Source: Ascarosepion bandense (lineage: Eukaryota > Mollusca > Cephalopoda > Sepiida > Sepiidae). From it: a stretch of DNA of 64,000 nt. The DNA lies in the NCBI GenBank assembly GCA_037127315.1, contig JBBBDQ010001922.1:381001-445000 (forward strand), given 5' to 3'. A program made the position numbers and the translations under genes. Shown here one piece after another: positions 43,420 to 53,970 of the stretch (positions within the stretch are counted from its first letter, which is position 1; the number at the start of each line of letters is the position of its first letter). The notes beneath the pieces are model-generated. The model saw only the letters and a list, made by a program, of their open reading frames with translations. It had not been told where the DNA came from and did not search any database.

Positions 43420-44250
43420 AAAAACTGAATGCATGATCTTCAGCGAAAAGGGGACCCCAAATTGCAACTGCAGGTGGGGGGATACTAAAATCAAACATGT
43501 GCATAAATCTAAATATCTGGGGCGTGATGTGACAGACGATGGAAATTTTGACACTGAGATGCGAAGGGACATTGATATGGACAAGGATGGATTTCAGAAA
43601 CTAAACAGAATCGAGAGACAGGAAATTGTCGTTGGAAACAAAAAAAATAGTAGTGGACTGATATGTAATATCCGTCCTCCATGACTGCGAATGCTGGACG
43701 ATTTCCTTAAAGACGAGAGACTCGAAGCAACATGGAGTAGATAGACTAAACTATCGCCCGGTTCACACTCTACCCACGTCTACTGAACAGGCCTCTTTTC
43801 CAATCTTCTTACTCTTACGTAGCCCCCTGCGCATCAATGGCGTTACCGCCTTGCTTGGGGTGATATGATTTTAAAAAAACAAAAAAAAAAACAAATGTGG
43901 TTCTACAGAAGGATACTGAGTATACCATGGTCCGAATACATGAGCAACGACAAGGTTTTCGAGAGGATGCAAACAAAAAGGAAACTCATACTTAGCACCA
44001 GGAAGAGAAACAGCTGAGGTTTCTGGGAAACGTAATGAGGAAGGACGGTTTGGAGAATTTAATACCCACAGAACGGATAGAGGGAAAGAGACAAGAGAAA
44101 GCATCGCGAGACATACTTGATGGGCTTCAGCAAGTGGATAGCGTAGTTTGGGAGATATATCAAGAGGAAAAGTGTTAAGTGATAAGGGCAAGTGGAAGTA
44201 TATGATCGCCTACGTCCTGAAGGGACGCGGAACATAAAGAAGCCATCAAA
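43420..44250 (+). pseudogene. LINE-R fragment split by SINE-B
   Basis: The first part (43435-43732) reads FSEKGTPNCNCRWGDTKIKH, KSKYLGRDVTDDGNFDTEMR, RDIDMDKDGFQKLN, a region upstream of the other copies. The second part (43893-44250) holds CGGTTCTAC-type FYRR..(S)IPWSEYMSNDKV words in shifted frames and ends CTACGTCCTGAAGGGACGCG, GAACATAAAGAAG. The SINE-B between them interrupts the LEA..MWFYRR junction (GAAGCAAC|ATGTGGTTC). This copy extends furthest toward the catalytic domain but is broken by shifts. Confidence 0.8.
43733..43892 (+). mobile_element. SINE-B nested in LINE-R (plus)
   Basis: TGGAGTAGATAGACTAAACT is the far 5' end, then CGCCCGGTTCACACTCTACC, an internal deletion around CAGGCCTCTTTTCC, and TTGCTTGGGGTGATATGATT with A-rich tail. 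Flanks CAACATGG / CAAATGTGG may be a mutated target duplication. It is younger than its LINE-R host. Confidence 0.85.
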
Positions 44251-44384
44251 CATAGGTTCAAATCAAAATGTGTAACCAAATATGATTAGCCTACATCACC
44301 AATGACAAGAGAATCTTTCTGGTGACTTTTTTTTTTTTTAGTGGGGGCATTTTGTTTCAGCCGATTTAAGTATTATTAAGCATA

Positions 44385-44637
44385 ATGTCGATATCGGCTT
44401 TGGATGAGAAGTCAGAGAACCGAGCTGGAATTCCAGTTGAATTTGTTGCATTCACTTACGCACAAATACTCTTCGAAAGGTTATTAATCTTTCTCCCTCC
44501 AGCTATGGGTTAAATAGCAGGACAGATTGGGCTCTATAGCCTTGGTCGATAACAAGTCTACCGCAGAAAGTAAAGGCAGCTTACTGCGGAAAAATCTTAT
44601 GTCCAGTCAGCGTGTATCACTTATTTCAATTAACCAA
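44385..44637 (+). mobile_element. SINE-A, diverged (plus)
   Basis: GTCGATATCGGCTTTGGATG, TTCACTTACGCACAAATACT, AGCTATGGGTTAAATAGCAG and CAAGTCTACCGCAGAAAG occur in order; the A-box start and 3' tail are lost. Confidence 0.8.
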
Positions 44638-44674
44638 CTTAAACGTAATTCGTACATGAGGTTTGATATTAGTC

Positions 44675-44705
<31 letters not shown>

Positions 44706-45043
44706 GCGTGTGCGTTTATGGCAAACGAAAATATTGAAGGAGTTTATATTTTATTTCTATGGTGAAGAACAAAATTCAATAGTTAAGAGGAAAGTAACTT
44801 TTTCCACTTCATAATTAGAAACAATTATGAAAAGATGTTTTCTTGTGTATAATACTACTTAAGTGTCGGATTGGCTTAAAAGAATATTGATTGACAGGGA
44901 ACAAAGGGGACCCATCCGCAACTACAATGCTATCATTTAATTTTTATAACAAATAAATAATACTTAAAAAAACACGTGAAAATAGGTACAATAAAAAAAA
45001 TCTGTGGAAGAAATGAATGGCTTAGTAATTGTAGTGTACAAGT

Positions 45044-45351
45044 CAGTCAGTTAAGTGCCATACGTGAATCACGCTTGGGCGATCATGTCTCGAAAGAGAC
45101 ATGACTGACTGGACAGAAGATTTTCCCACAGTAGGTTGCCATTGCTTTTTGCGGTAGACTGGTTGCCGCCCAACGCTATAGAACCCAATCTGTCCTGCTA
45201 TTTAATCCATAACTGGAGGGAAGAGACGGATTAATACCTTTCCCAAGGATATTTGCGCGTAAGTGAATGCAATGAATTCAACTGGAATTCGAACTCGGCT
45301 CCTCGATTTCTCGTTCCGAGTTGATATCCACTGCACTACAACGCACATCCT
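45044..45351 (-). mobile_element. SINE-A, full length with 12-bp TSD (minus)
   Basis: The direct repeat TAGTGTACAAGT flanks it exactly (45032-45043 and 45352-45363). Head GGATGTGCGTTGTAGTGCAG, tail GGCACTTAACTGACTG. The palindrome CATGTCTC/GAGACATG near the 3' end is intact. Confidence 0.92.
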
Positions 45352-45469
45352 AGTGTACAAGTACTGTCCGTAAATATTACTGGCAGTAGATACTAAATGT
45401 AAATAGAAAATGTTATTTTTTTTTAAAATTTTTATTTTAAGTAATTAGTGAATGGGATTCGATTAGATT

Positions 45470-45590
45470 GAATACAACAATTGACGTCGCATTTTAAAGT
45501 TTTTGAGATTGTAGCAATCAGGGAAGCAAATAAACGGAAGTTCCACAAGCTGGAAGTGTGAGACAAGAAGCTATTGGAGTAGAAGAGCTG
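45470..45590 (-). mobile_element. LINE-J ORF-end fragment (minus)
   Basis: ATTGACGTCGCATTTTAAAG, TGAGATTGTAGCAATCAGGG and AACGGAAGTTCCACAAGCTG match the conserved LINE-J ORF end in order. Confidence 0.6.
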
Positions 45591-45951
45591 AGAACATTAA
45601 AAGCGGATAAATATTTAATTAATTCAAAACGTCTAAAAAAAAAATAATAATAATCAACTACCATTGCATGACAGGGTGATGATGAGTAATACTATATCCG
45701 TTTGGGTCTTATACGATCATGGCGCCTCTTTGCTTGCCTATGAATTGCTATAATTTCTTCAAAAAGAAACAGTGCTGAAATTTCGTGTCGTATTCTACGC
45801 GGTTTTCAATTATTTTTTTTTTTTAAATTTTAGACTGGTTGATATTAAAGATAATAAAGACTGGCTTCCGTGCTATTTAACCCATAGCTGGGAGTGGAAA
45901 GCGATTAGTGCCTTTTTTCTTTGCACGATTCAATTTGTACGTTGAATACCG

Positions 45952-46065
45952 TTAGGAATGTTATCGTTCTTCCCTCTTTAGCTATGGGTTAAATAACAGA
46001 TTGGGTTCTGTAACTTTGGTTGACAGCCAGTCTACCACAGAATTTAACAGCAACATGTGGAACAG
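45952..46065 (+). mobile_element. SINE-A middle fragment
   Basis: TTCCCTCTTTAGCTATGGGT, TAAATAACAGATTGGGTTCT and CAGCCAGTCTACCACAGAA keep the SINE-A order. A reverse-oriented scrap (GCTATTTAACCCATAGCTGG) lies just upstream at 45870, so an inverted pair of SINE pieces is present. Confidence 0.65.
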
Positions 46066-46307
46066 AGGTGCGTGCAATGACTGCGTTTTTTTATCATTAA
46101 ATAGGGTAATTATCTTCGAGCTTAAATGTCTTAATGAAGGCATTTTCTGTGCGCGCTGAATCGTGCATAAAAAGCATTACTGCATAAATAAATGTAATTG
46201 ATTCATCTAAAATTTGTATTCGGCTCGCTTGTAATTTTGTCCAGCATAAAGAAAACTTGGTGTCGATACAGTATGTGACTTACGGAATTCTGTCACGGGT
46301 ATAGTAT

Positions 46308-46512
46308 TTTTTTTTTTTTTTTTTTAATCATATCACCCCAAGCAAGTCGAAAACGCCACTGATGCGCAGGGGGCTACGTAAGAGTGAAAAGATTGGAAAA
46401 GAGAAAAACCAGAAACCACATTCTAAACAGGAAACACGGGATGAGCCTCTTCACCTGTTCAATAGACGTGGGTGGAGTGTGAACCGGGCGATAGTTTAGA
46501 CTATTTACTCCA
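46308..46512 (-). mobile_element. SINE-B, full length (minus)
   Basis: Poly-T, AATCATATCACCCCAAGCAA, all internal blocks, then CGGGCGATAGTTTAGACTAT and TTACTCCAAT. The 7-bp repeat ATAGTAT flanks it (46301-46307 and 46513-46519). Confidence 0.87.
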
Positions 46513-46514
46513 AT

Positions 46515-47070
46515 AGTATGTGACCTACTTTTAGAAAGCGTATTATAAGGAAGTATTATAACTGTCTGGTAATGGTTAGGGTAAATAATTACTTACAATA
46601 AATAACCGAATACTTACAGCTATAAATATACTGAGGTAGGACATATTCAAACGGGGTAGACTACATACTATACCAGAATAAAAGACGTAGGCCACATATT
46701 ATACAGGCACCGAACATTTCTAGAATAGACAACTTTTTCTTTTGTTAGAAGTGAAATGTTATTTATGGATATGAATGATGATAGTATTAATGCTAATATT
46801 CCTACTATAAAAGGAATTCTCGTAACTATGTACCGGTGACATTCCTCGGTACCAGCTGATCCATGGTACCTAAATATATCTTAACACCCTATCATTAATC
46901 AGTTGTAAAGACCAGAAGAAAAAAAGATGGAAATGAAATAAAATATCTGTAGTGCTAAAACATGAAATTAGGAACGTGGAAGTCGCGGATAAATATATCC
47001 TTCATATGAATACTGTATGACATTTTCACAACTGAGATTTCTTGCTGTACTGTTTATTGCTTTTTATATA
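46515..47070. other. AT-rich stretch, nothing recognised
   Basis: No gene, transposon end or repeat recognised beyond the SINE flank. Confidence 0.45.
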
Positions 47071-47078
47071 CAGTAAGG

Positions 47079-47633
47079 CAGGGATCGGCAACCTTTTGGA
47101 GTGTGAGGGCCAAAAATCTATGTAAAATCATGGAGCAGGGCCAAACAGCTATGGCTCCAGTGTCATGAAGAACCATGTTATTAAATATGCGAAAAAATTT
47201 TCTGTTTAAAGAAAGCAAGGATTCAATATAATTTAACATCTGACGGGAATTTTGTTAAAAAAATTACATCTTAAAAATAAATGTTTCATAAATCAGTCCT
47301 GAAAAAAAAATTATTAAAATCAGTTGAAAACTCTTATATTCATTTAAAAGTGCCCGCTGACGAAAGCAATTTCACAGAAAAGGTGAAAGTGAGGCCGTAC
47401 GCTAATTTTGGCGATCCTTACAAAAAAAAAAAATAAATAAATAAAATAACAGTAAAAAACATTCTCCAGGCAAAAAAGATTTTTTAAATTTCGACGCAAT
47501 ATATTCAGACTATCAACTGTCACTTTGGTTTGGTTTACCTATATCTATATCGTGTCCAGAGTAAGGTAGCGGGCCGGACAAGATTCACTCGAGGGCCGGA
47601 TGTAGCCCGCGGGCCGGGGTTTGCCGACCGCTG
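47079..47633. mobile_element. hAT MITE with perfect 8-bp TSD
   Basis: The 8-bp repeat CAGTAAGG flanks the element exactly (47071-47078 and 47634-47641). The ends CAGGGATCGGCAACC and, inverted, CAGCGGTCGGCAAACC are hAT-type (CAG.GGTCGGCAA.C). The 555-bp interior has GGGCC-rich subterminal blocks (GAGGGCC..., GGGCCGGATGTAGCCCGCGG) and no ORF, so it is a non-autonomous derivative. Confidence 0.85.
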
Positions 47634-47756
47634 CAGTAAGGTTTTCTACTAGAACTAAAGTATTTTTTATAATGTACAGATGGTTTACTTTTAAACGTCG
47701 CATATTTAAACTAAAACCTCTTTTTTTTTATTTATTGAATCAGCCCAGTTGAAATA

Positions 47757-47962
47757 AGGGTGCGTGTAATGACTGTGCGTGTTTTAGCGTTAAATAGGGC
47801 AATTATCTTCGAGCTCAAATAGCTTAATGAAGATAATTTTCGCTGTACACACTGAATCGTGCATGAATGTTAATACGGGTGCCTCGCTACAGATAATCGT
47901 TAGCAAGTTCGCTCACTCACAAGTGGGTAGAGAGTTCGATTCTCAGTCAAGCAAAATAACCG
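47757..47962 (+). repeat. Duplicated 100-bp block plus tRNA-like SINE head
   Basis: The block TGCGTGTAATGACTGTGCGT ... AATTATCTTCGAGCTCAAAT ... CACTGAATCGTGCATGAA repeats 46070-46175 with moderate divergence. It is followed by a tRNA-like segment (CACAAGTGGGTAGAGAGTTC with B-box GAGTTCGATTCTC). Possibly a separate SINE family. Confidence 0.45.
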
Positions 47963-49270
47963 TCGATTAACGGCAATGGTTGCAAGAAAATGATATTAAT
48001 TTCGAAAACCGCGCAGTTTAACGCAAATTTCTAAGATGTTTCAAGTGTCAAAAGGAAAACGCATGATGACAGATGCGTGCATCTAAGCAGTGAATCACAC
48101 GATTGTATTTTAAAAGCTGAACTCCAGGAGACCGTTCCTCTCCCCAGGTACTACCTCTCCCATTAGGTTAATCCCTGTCGCCTGAACGTCCCTAAAGAGA
48201 AAATGTCGAAGGAGCTTGAACAGTTTTTGTCTCCAGTCCCTTTATATACTCGCTGTGCCCAGTATTACACTATGTCGGTCGGGGAGGTGTGCTAATAAAA
48301 TACCTGCCGTGGTATTTGAAGCTTTCCCCCACCCCCCAACAAACGACCGAACCTCGGTTTTTGATATCGTGGCGCGTTATTTTGTTGATGATCTGACAAT
48401 ATTTTAAAAACGTTTCCTATATGAATCAATTGTCATTAAATCTTTGCTTTTAAAGTTTATAACATTTCGAATAGCGAGGAACATCTACTAATGTAGGGTT
48501 TTCGAAAAGTGAAGATAGAACTGCTTTCAAGAAAAGAACTTTAAATGATTCTCTCGTGTATTTTCCCCTATATATGCTTTTCTTTACTTTTTCTTCGGTG
48601 GCCCTGTTTTTGTCTTTTTCTTTGGTGGCCCTGTTTTTTTTTTGTTTTGTTTTTTTTGTCTTTTGCATTTTTTTTTCTCGTTTCTATTTTTCTTTTTCTG
48701 TATTGTTCTTTTTACTCGTCTGCTTTTTCTTTGACAATTTTCCATTTTCTTGTCTCTGGTTCTTTTCATTTTTTTCTTGTCTCTGTTTTTATATATACAC
48801 ACACACACATATATATATATAACTTCTAACGTAGGTAGGGAAACTCTACTCTTTTCGTTAACTCGTATTCTTGCAGCTTGTGTTAACATTTCTGTGTAAA
48901 ATTTCGCAAATTGTATTTGCCCCAAATTATTTACTTATAATTTAAGTCCATTTGATTATTCATTTATTTGGAATCGAAGTCGTAATGCCTTTTTAACGTG
49001 TCTGGTTTCAGTTTCTAACCACACACACACGCGACCATTAAAACAAGTCATCGAAAGAATGTGAATACACTGTAAAAGGCTACAGTTAAATATTCTAAAC
49101 TAGCTTAATCTTGCGTTTACCTCACCTCATTCTGTCAAGGTTTGACTCGACACACTTATGAGTTTGGGCGATGTGACGCGTCATTGCTAATGGAAATAAA
49201 GAAAAGCGAAAAAGATTCCAAAGCACAATCAGTTGAAAGGATGTCTGTAAACGCTTGCATGTGATTGGCA
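47963..49270. other. Spacer; low-complexity pyrimidine block 48580-48790
   Basis: From about 48580 to 48790 the plus strand is almost pure T/C/G low complexity (TTTTTCTTTGGTGGCCCTG repeated twice). Frames of up to 113 codons there are artefacts. The stretch 48100-48390 is less AT-rich but gives no recognisable protein. Confidence 0.45.
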
Positions 49271-49274
49271 CAAA

Positions 49275-49666
49275 TACATATAAAGTAGCAGGATAGCCCG
49301 GCGTTGCTCGGGTGTAATGAAAGCTTTAAAACTAATCCATGGTCCTGGAGCTCACTCTTTGGACGTTGCCACGAAAGACTAAAAAGCAATAGTTGTTTCC
49401 AGTTAAAGCGAAACCGTAGACTGAAAGAAAAATGAATGGATGTAAGTCAAATTTTGATTTCCTGGTATCGATATCAAATAAGTTTTTTTTCGTCGTAAAC
49501 TGAATTTTGAAGGCTAAATAAGTCCTCTGAGTAAATGGTATCATGGCTGAGGCTAAGAACTACAAATATACCTTCTTAGAGCCAAACCCGAAACAAAAAC
49601 TAAAATAAAAAGGTTGAAAAAAAAAGACATACAGGCAGATAAACAGACCCATACACAAACATCTTG

Positions 49667-49711
<45 letters not shown>

Positions 49712-49961
49712 CGATTTTCTTCACTATTGTAAGAACTGTAACCTTGAAACTTCTGAATATCTTTTCTTATATTTTTGTCTGAGTGTATCAAATTTGATTA
49801 AAATCGGACCACTCCTTCTATAACCCGATTTTTTTTTTTTTCGATATTTATCGGAGGTACCTCGACACAAAACCTAGCTAAGAACACTCACAGACGCTTA
49901 TAGTACAACTGTGTAATTTTTCAAGAAAATCGGTTCACCCGTTTCGGAGATTATAGGTAAC

Positions 49962-50001
<40 letters not shown>

Positions 50002-50022
50002 CCATTTATAAATAAGCTTAGC
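49275..50022 (-). mobile_element. Non-autonomous Helitron, family 1, longest copy (minus)
   Basis: On the minus strand it begins near GCTAAGCTTATTTATAAATG and GTGTCCGTTACCTATAATC. It includes a (TA)n at 49669-49709 followed by AAGGCAAGATGTTTGTG, and ends GAGCAACGCCGGGCTATCCTG, then CTAC|T where the family has CTAG|T. No helicase ORF. The same (TA)n position as in 30446-30872 shows the microsatellite is part of the element. Confidence 0.75.
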
Positions 50023-50639
50023 TCATTTTCCTTTTCTCTGACACTTTGCGTCTCAGACAGGCATTTCGAATATTTCGAGAACTGTTGACGTAGTTTTGTA
50101 ACCTGGCAACCAGCCATGGGGGAGCAGAAACTTTCCCGTGGTGTTACTCAGACAACCACCGAACGAGCTTGCGTGCCGTATCACCGCTGCATTAATCATG
50201 ACAACCTCATCTTTCATAGCTTCGGCTGAGATATTTTATTTTATTTTTAAAACATCATATCGCTTTTTCCCAAAATTAAGTCCACCGATAAAATAGAAAT
50301 TTCAAACCGGAGACAAAGCCAAGCATGATCATTTCGAAAAGTGTTTTTTGCAAAGATGGCGGTCAATCAGACACTGGATATTAAAACATAATTTTAAAAA
50401 AAAGAAAAAAATTCTGTTATTTCTGTTCTAGCTTTCTCAAAATTCTAAGAATGTTTCAACTTCAGAATAAGAAATAGAATCTAGAAGAGAACAGTAACCA
50501 TTCTACGAGGGGAATGTAGACAATTCTGGGTTCCCAACATTACTTTTTGCATGTCTATTTGTTTTTTCTTGCCAAAGATGGAAGTCTAAGTAAGCTTATA
50601 TTCCGTATCCAAATCTATGTAAACAGGACGATTTCGCTA

Positions 50640-51095
50640 GAAACAAAGTGAGTAGTGGATTGCTATGTGATGTCGGTCCTTTAATATGGCAGTGAATGTT
50701 GGACAATATCTTCGAAGATGAAGGAAAAACCTGAAGCAAATGAAATGTGGTTCTACAGAAGGATGCTGCGAATATCATGGATAAAGCATGTGGGCAATGA
50801 TGAGGTCTTAGAAATGATGGAAACAAAAAAGGAAATCAATACTGAGCATCAGGAAGAGACAGCTGAAGTTCCTGGGACATGCAATGAGGAAGGAGGGCTT
50901 GGAGAACCTGATACTAACAGGCCAGATAGAGGGGAAAAGTGACAGGGGAAAGCAGCGGATAACATATTTGAAGTACCTAATCAGGTGGATGAGGAACGAG
51001 GGTAGCATGGTGTAATAGAAAGCGTGCTAAGAGTCACCAGGGATAAGATGTGGAAAGCCACGATCGCCTACGTCCTGAAAGGACAGAGCACATAA
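50640..51095 (+). pseudogene. LINE-R C-terminal fragment (plus)
   Basis: MKEKPEANEMWFYRRMLRIS, WIKHVGNDEVLEMMETKK, then a frame shift into the RKRQLKFLGHAMRKEGL region (GACAGCTGAAGTTCCTGGGA), and a 3' end GCCTACGTCCTGAAAGGACA, GAGCACATAAG. A second LINE-R copy begins immediately downstream, so two truncated copies sit in series. Confidence 0.82.
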
Positions 51096-51426
51096 GTGAC
51101 TTAAATATCTTGTAAGTGATCTAACAGAGGACGAAAAGTGCGACACTGAGATCAGGAGATGAATTAGGTTGACCAAAGAGGCTTTCCAAAAACTATACAA
51201 AGTATTACGAGAAAGAAAAAAAATCGTTAGAAACAAAGAAAAGTGTATTAAAAGGTTACATATCTGCACTCGTGTATGGTAGGAAACGTTGGAAAATTTT
51301 CTCAAAGATGAAAAAGCCAGGAGGAAACGGAAATGTTTCTACAGAAAGATGTTGAAGATACCAAGAATCGAACATGTGAGCAACGATGAGGTTTTGGAAA
51401 AAATGGAAACAAAAGTAAACTTACAC
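51096..51426 (+). pseudogene. Second LINE-R fragment, cut by SINE-B
   Basis: An upstream region equivalent to YLGSDLTEDEKCDTEIRR (read across a shift; CTTGTAAGTGATCTAACAG) is followed by CFYRKMLKIPRIEHVSNDEV, LEKMETKVN, where SINE-B interrupts at 51427. The 3' end of this LINE copy is missing beyond the SINE. Confidence 0.75.
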
Positions 51427-51545
51427 TCACTCCTTGTTTCCTGTTTAGGATGCGGTTTCCGGTTTTCTCTTTTCCACTCTGTTCACTCTTACGTAGCCCC
51501 CTGCACATCGGTGGCGTTACCGCCTTGCTTGGGGGGGGGGATATG

Positions 51546-51550
<5 letters not shown>
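51427..51550 (+). mobile_element. SINE-B, 5'-truncated (plus)
   Basis: Starts at CTTGTTTCCTGTTTAGGATG, retains TTCACTCTTACGTAGCCCCC and ends CTTGGGGGGGGGGATATGAT with a G-run expansion, next to (TA)n. Confidence 0.82.
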
Positions 51551-51601
<51 letters not shown>

Positions 51602-52054
51602 ATTAAATTCAACATATTTTATTTGTTGACCCGTGGTCTGTAATGGATACGCACGTTTGAATAGATACTTTATTATTAACCAGTATATTTATTTATATCT
51701 GTCGACCGGGATATGCAAGAAATCTTGTTAGAAAAATATATGACCTCCGATTCGAACCTTTGACACCTACGTCAAAACAAAAATTACAAAGAAATTAAAA
51801 ATATGTCTGATTTAATCCATTTCTTAAAGAATTGTCTTTGCTTACGTTAGAATCCGAAATAGAGTAGATATGTATGTTTCGATAATTGGGGGAGAAGTGA
51901 GTGTTTAAAAGCACTTTCCGACTTTGTTTGATCAGGAGGTCCTACGTGGCCGACTGGTCAAGGCATTTTAAATCTAATGTGAGTTCCTAGAGGATCTAAA
52001 ACTTTTAATAATAAAAATGAGCATTTACTCAAATACGAGTATCCATTACAAATA

Positions 52055-52106
<52 letters not shown>

Positions 52107-52226
52107 TGTGTGAGACAGAAAATATGCCAAGGAGTTCTCAACTTTACCAATAAGCTCTTCGAAAATTGTTTGATCATAGTCAGTTGTTAGGGCATTCTGC
52201 CAGGCCAAAAACTTTTTAGTTATTTC

Positions 52227-52280
<54 letters not shown>

Positions 52281-52370
52281 ATATATATAATATAATATAA
52301 TATATATAATATATATATATATAATATAATATTCCCAGCTTGTCTCAGAATTATAAATGTTTGCAGGGAG
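51548..52370. repeat. Three long (TA)n tracts with tRNA-like scraps between
   Basis: (TA)n at 51548-51596, 52062-52103 and 52242-52326 (interrupted by TAATATAA). Between them, 51750 holds an inverted B-box-like GATTCGAACCTTTGAC and 51945 an A-box-like ACGTGGCCGACTGGTCAAGG. The region resembles 26560-26900 (shared AGTATCCA.TA.AA.TAACATTT), so a tRNA-derived repeat with attached (TA)n is likely. Confidence 0.45.
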
Positions 52371-52378
52371 AAGCTCTT

Positions 52379-52457
52379 CAGTCAGTTAAGTGCCATACGA
52401 ACTCGGCACCCTGATTTCTCGTTCTGAGTCGATATCCACTGCACCACAACGCACATC
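52379..52457 (-). mobile_element. SINE-A with large internal deletion (minus)
   Basis: Tail CAGTCAGTTAAGTGCCATAC joins directly to head GAACTCGGCACCCTGATTTC and continues to the A-box region and GCACATC. About 220 bp of the centre is missing. Confidence 0.85.
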
Positions 52458-52459
52458 TA

Positions 52460-53929
52460 ACTAGTCTCTTTTCGTAGCTTATCCTCTCTGTTCGTGAGTA
52501 GACGTCGTAGCTTTGCCTTTGTCCAGACAAGTAACTTTCTTTCACTTCCATCTCGAATGGGGTGTGGATTTTAAAACTTGATGTATGTTTAGGTGCTAGA
52601 AAACAATGAACATTAGTGGTTTGCTTGGTAGAACATCTTTAACTACTAAAACCTGGTCAGACTTAATCTGTTATTTATAGCTAACATCGCCTTGTTTAGA
52701 TTTCTTTCGTAAAAAGGTTGAAAGGGGAAAATCATCTGCTTAATTTTCCCCAGTCGTCTTCTGTCTGTCAGTAATGCTTGCTTTAATTCCTGATCACTGC
52801 TGTTTCTTTTAGTTTTCATTTTATCTATTTTATATATGACCGCCTTATTCTATCCGGCAATGCTTAGTTACTGAAAATTGAAGAATTTTTTTTCTCTAAT
52901 GTAAAAAGTCCATAAAACTGGATAAAAGAAATTTGAGGTCAAAAGCTGCGAAATTTGGTATTTACTTATCAAATATTTTCGTTAACATCAGAAATTAAAA
53001 CTAAGTAGGGGGTATGATGAAGTAATGGCAGAATCAGTCGGCGGTGATATTAAGCCAACACCCAACTTGCATAAGTCAGGTTCCAATGGAGTTTCTACTG
53101 AAAGACAGTCAGGATTGTCTTTTTTTCCTTATTTCGGGAATTTTAAGTCCTTATTAGGCTTTTTTAAATGTCTCTTTTTCAAATATGTCTCTTTACAATT
53201 ATTATATTAATATGTATTAATTTTTGGGGGGTTGTTTTATTACTTTAAACATATAGAAAATCGATCCCCTACTTTATATCATATTCGTTTACCAATGCTA
53301 TCAAGATGACGCCATTTTTTGTTAAATCTTTAATATTATTAGGTTGTCACATGTGATCCTTTCGGTATATTTTCTCAAATCGGTGTTCATTTGATTACTT
53401 TAAAATAAGAGAAAACCGACCCCCCCCCTACATGATTTCTAAAATAATTTTTATAGTAGCTCCCCCATACCATGTTTCAGGATATCACTTCTGCGCAAAT
53501 GCCATTGGGGAATAGAATCAATCCATCATTTCTCTCCCCTCGGCTATGGGTTAAATTATACTTTGATTTGTAAAATTATTATCTCCCTAAATATTCTTAG
53601 AATCCAAAAGTATCGTCTAATTTTTTTAAATAACCATCAAAATGTTGATAAATTTGAAAAAAAAAACAAAAAACAAAAAAAAACAGTCAATCCATGTTTG
53701 TAAAATTCTAGTTTATAGTCTCCATTAAATTTAACATCCATCAACACACTTTTTTATAAGTTGAAGAAATATTTCAATGTTTCAATTGAGATATATATAA
53801 TTTCCTTAACCCACCGTTTATCTTTTCAAGTAGAAGTTACAATTGTTTGTTTATTGATCCCTGGCTTTTAATGAAAATGATACGTCAATAAAAAGCGTTG
53901 TGTGTATCCTGTATAGATAATTTAGGGGC

Positions 53930-53970
<41 letters not shown>

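Noticed and set aside
48545..48925. 94-113-codon ORFs on both strands
   Set aside because: Low-complexity T/C-rich DNA giving F/L or K/R runs.
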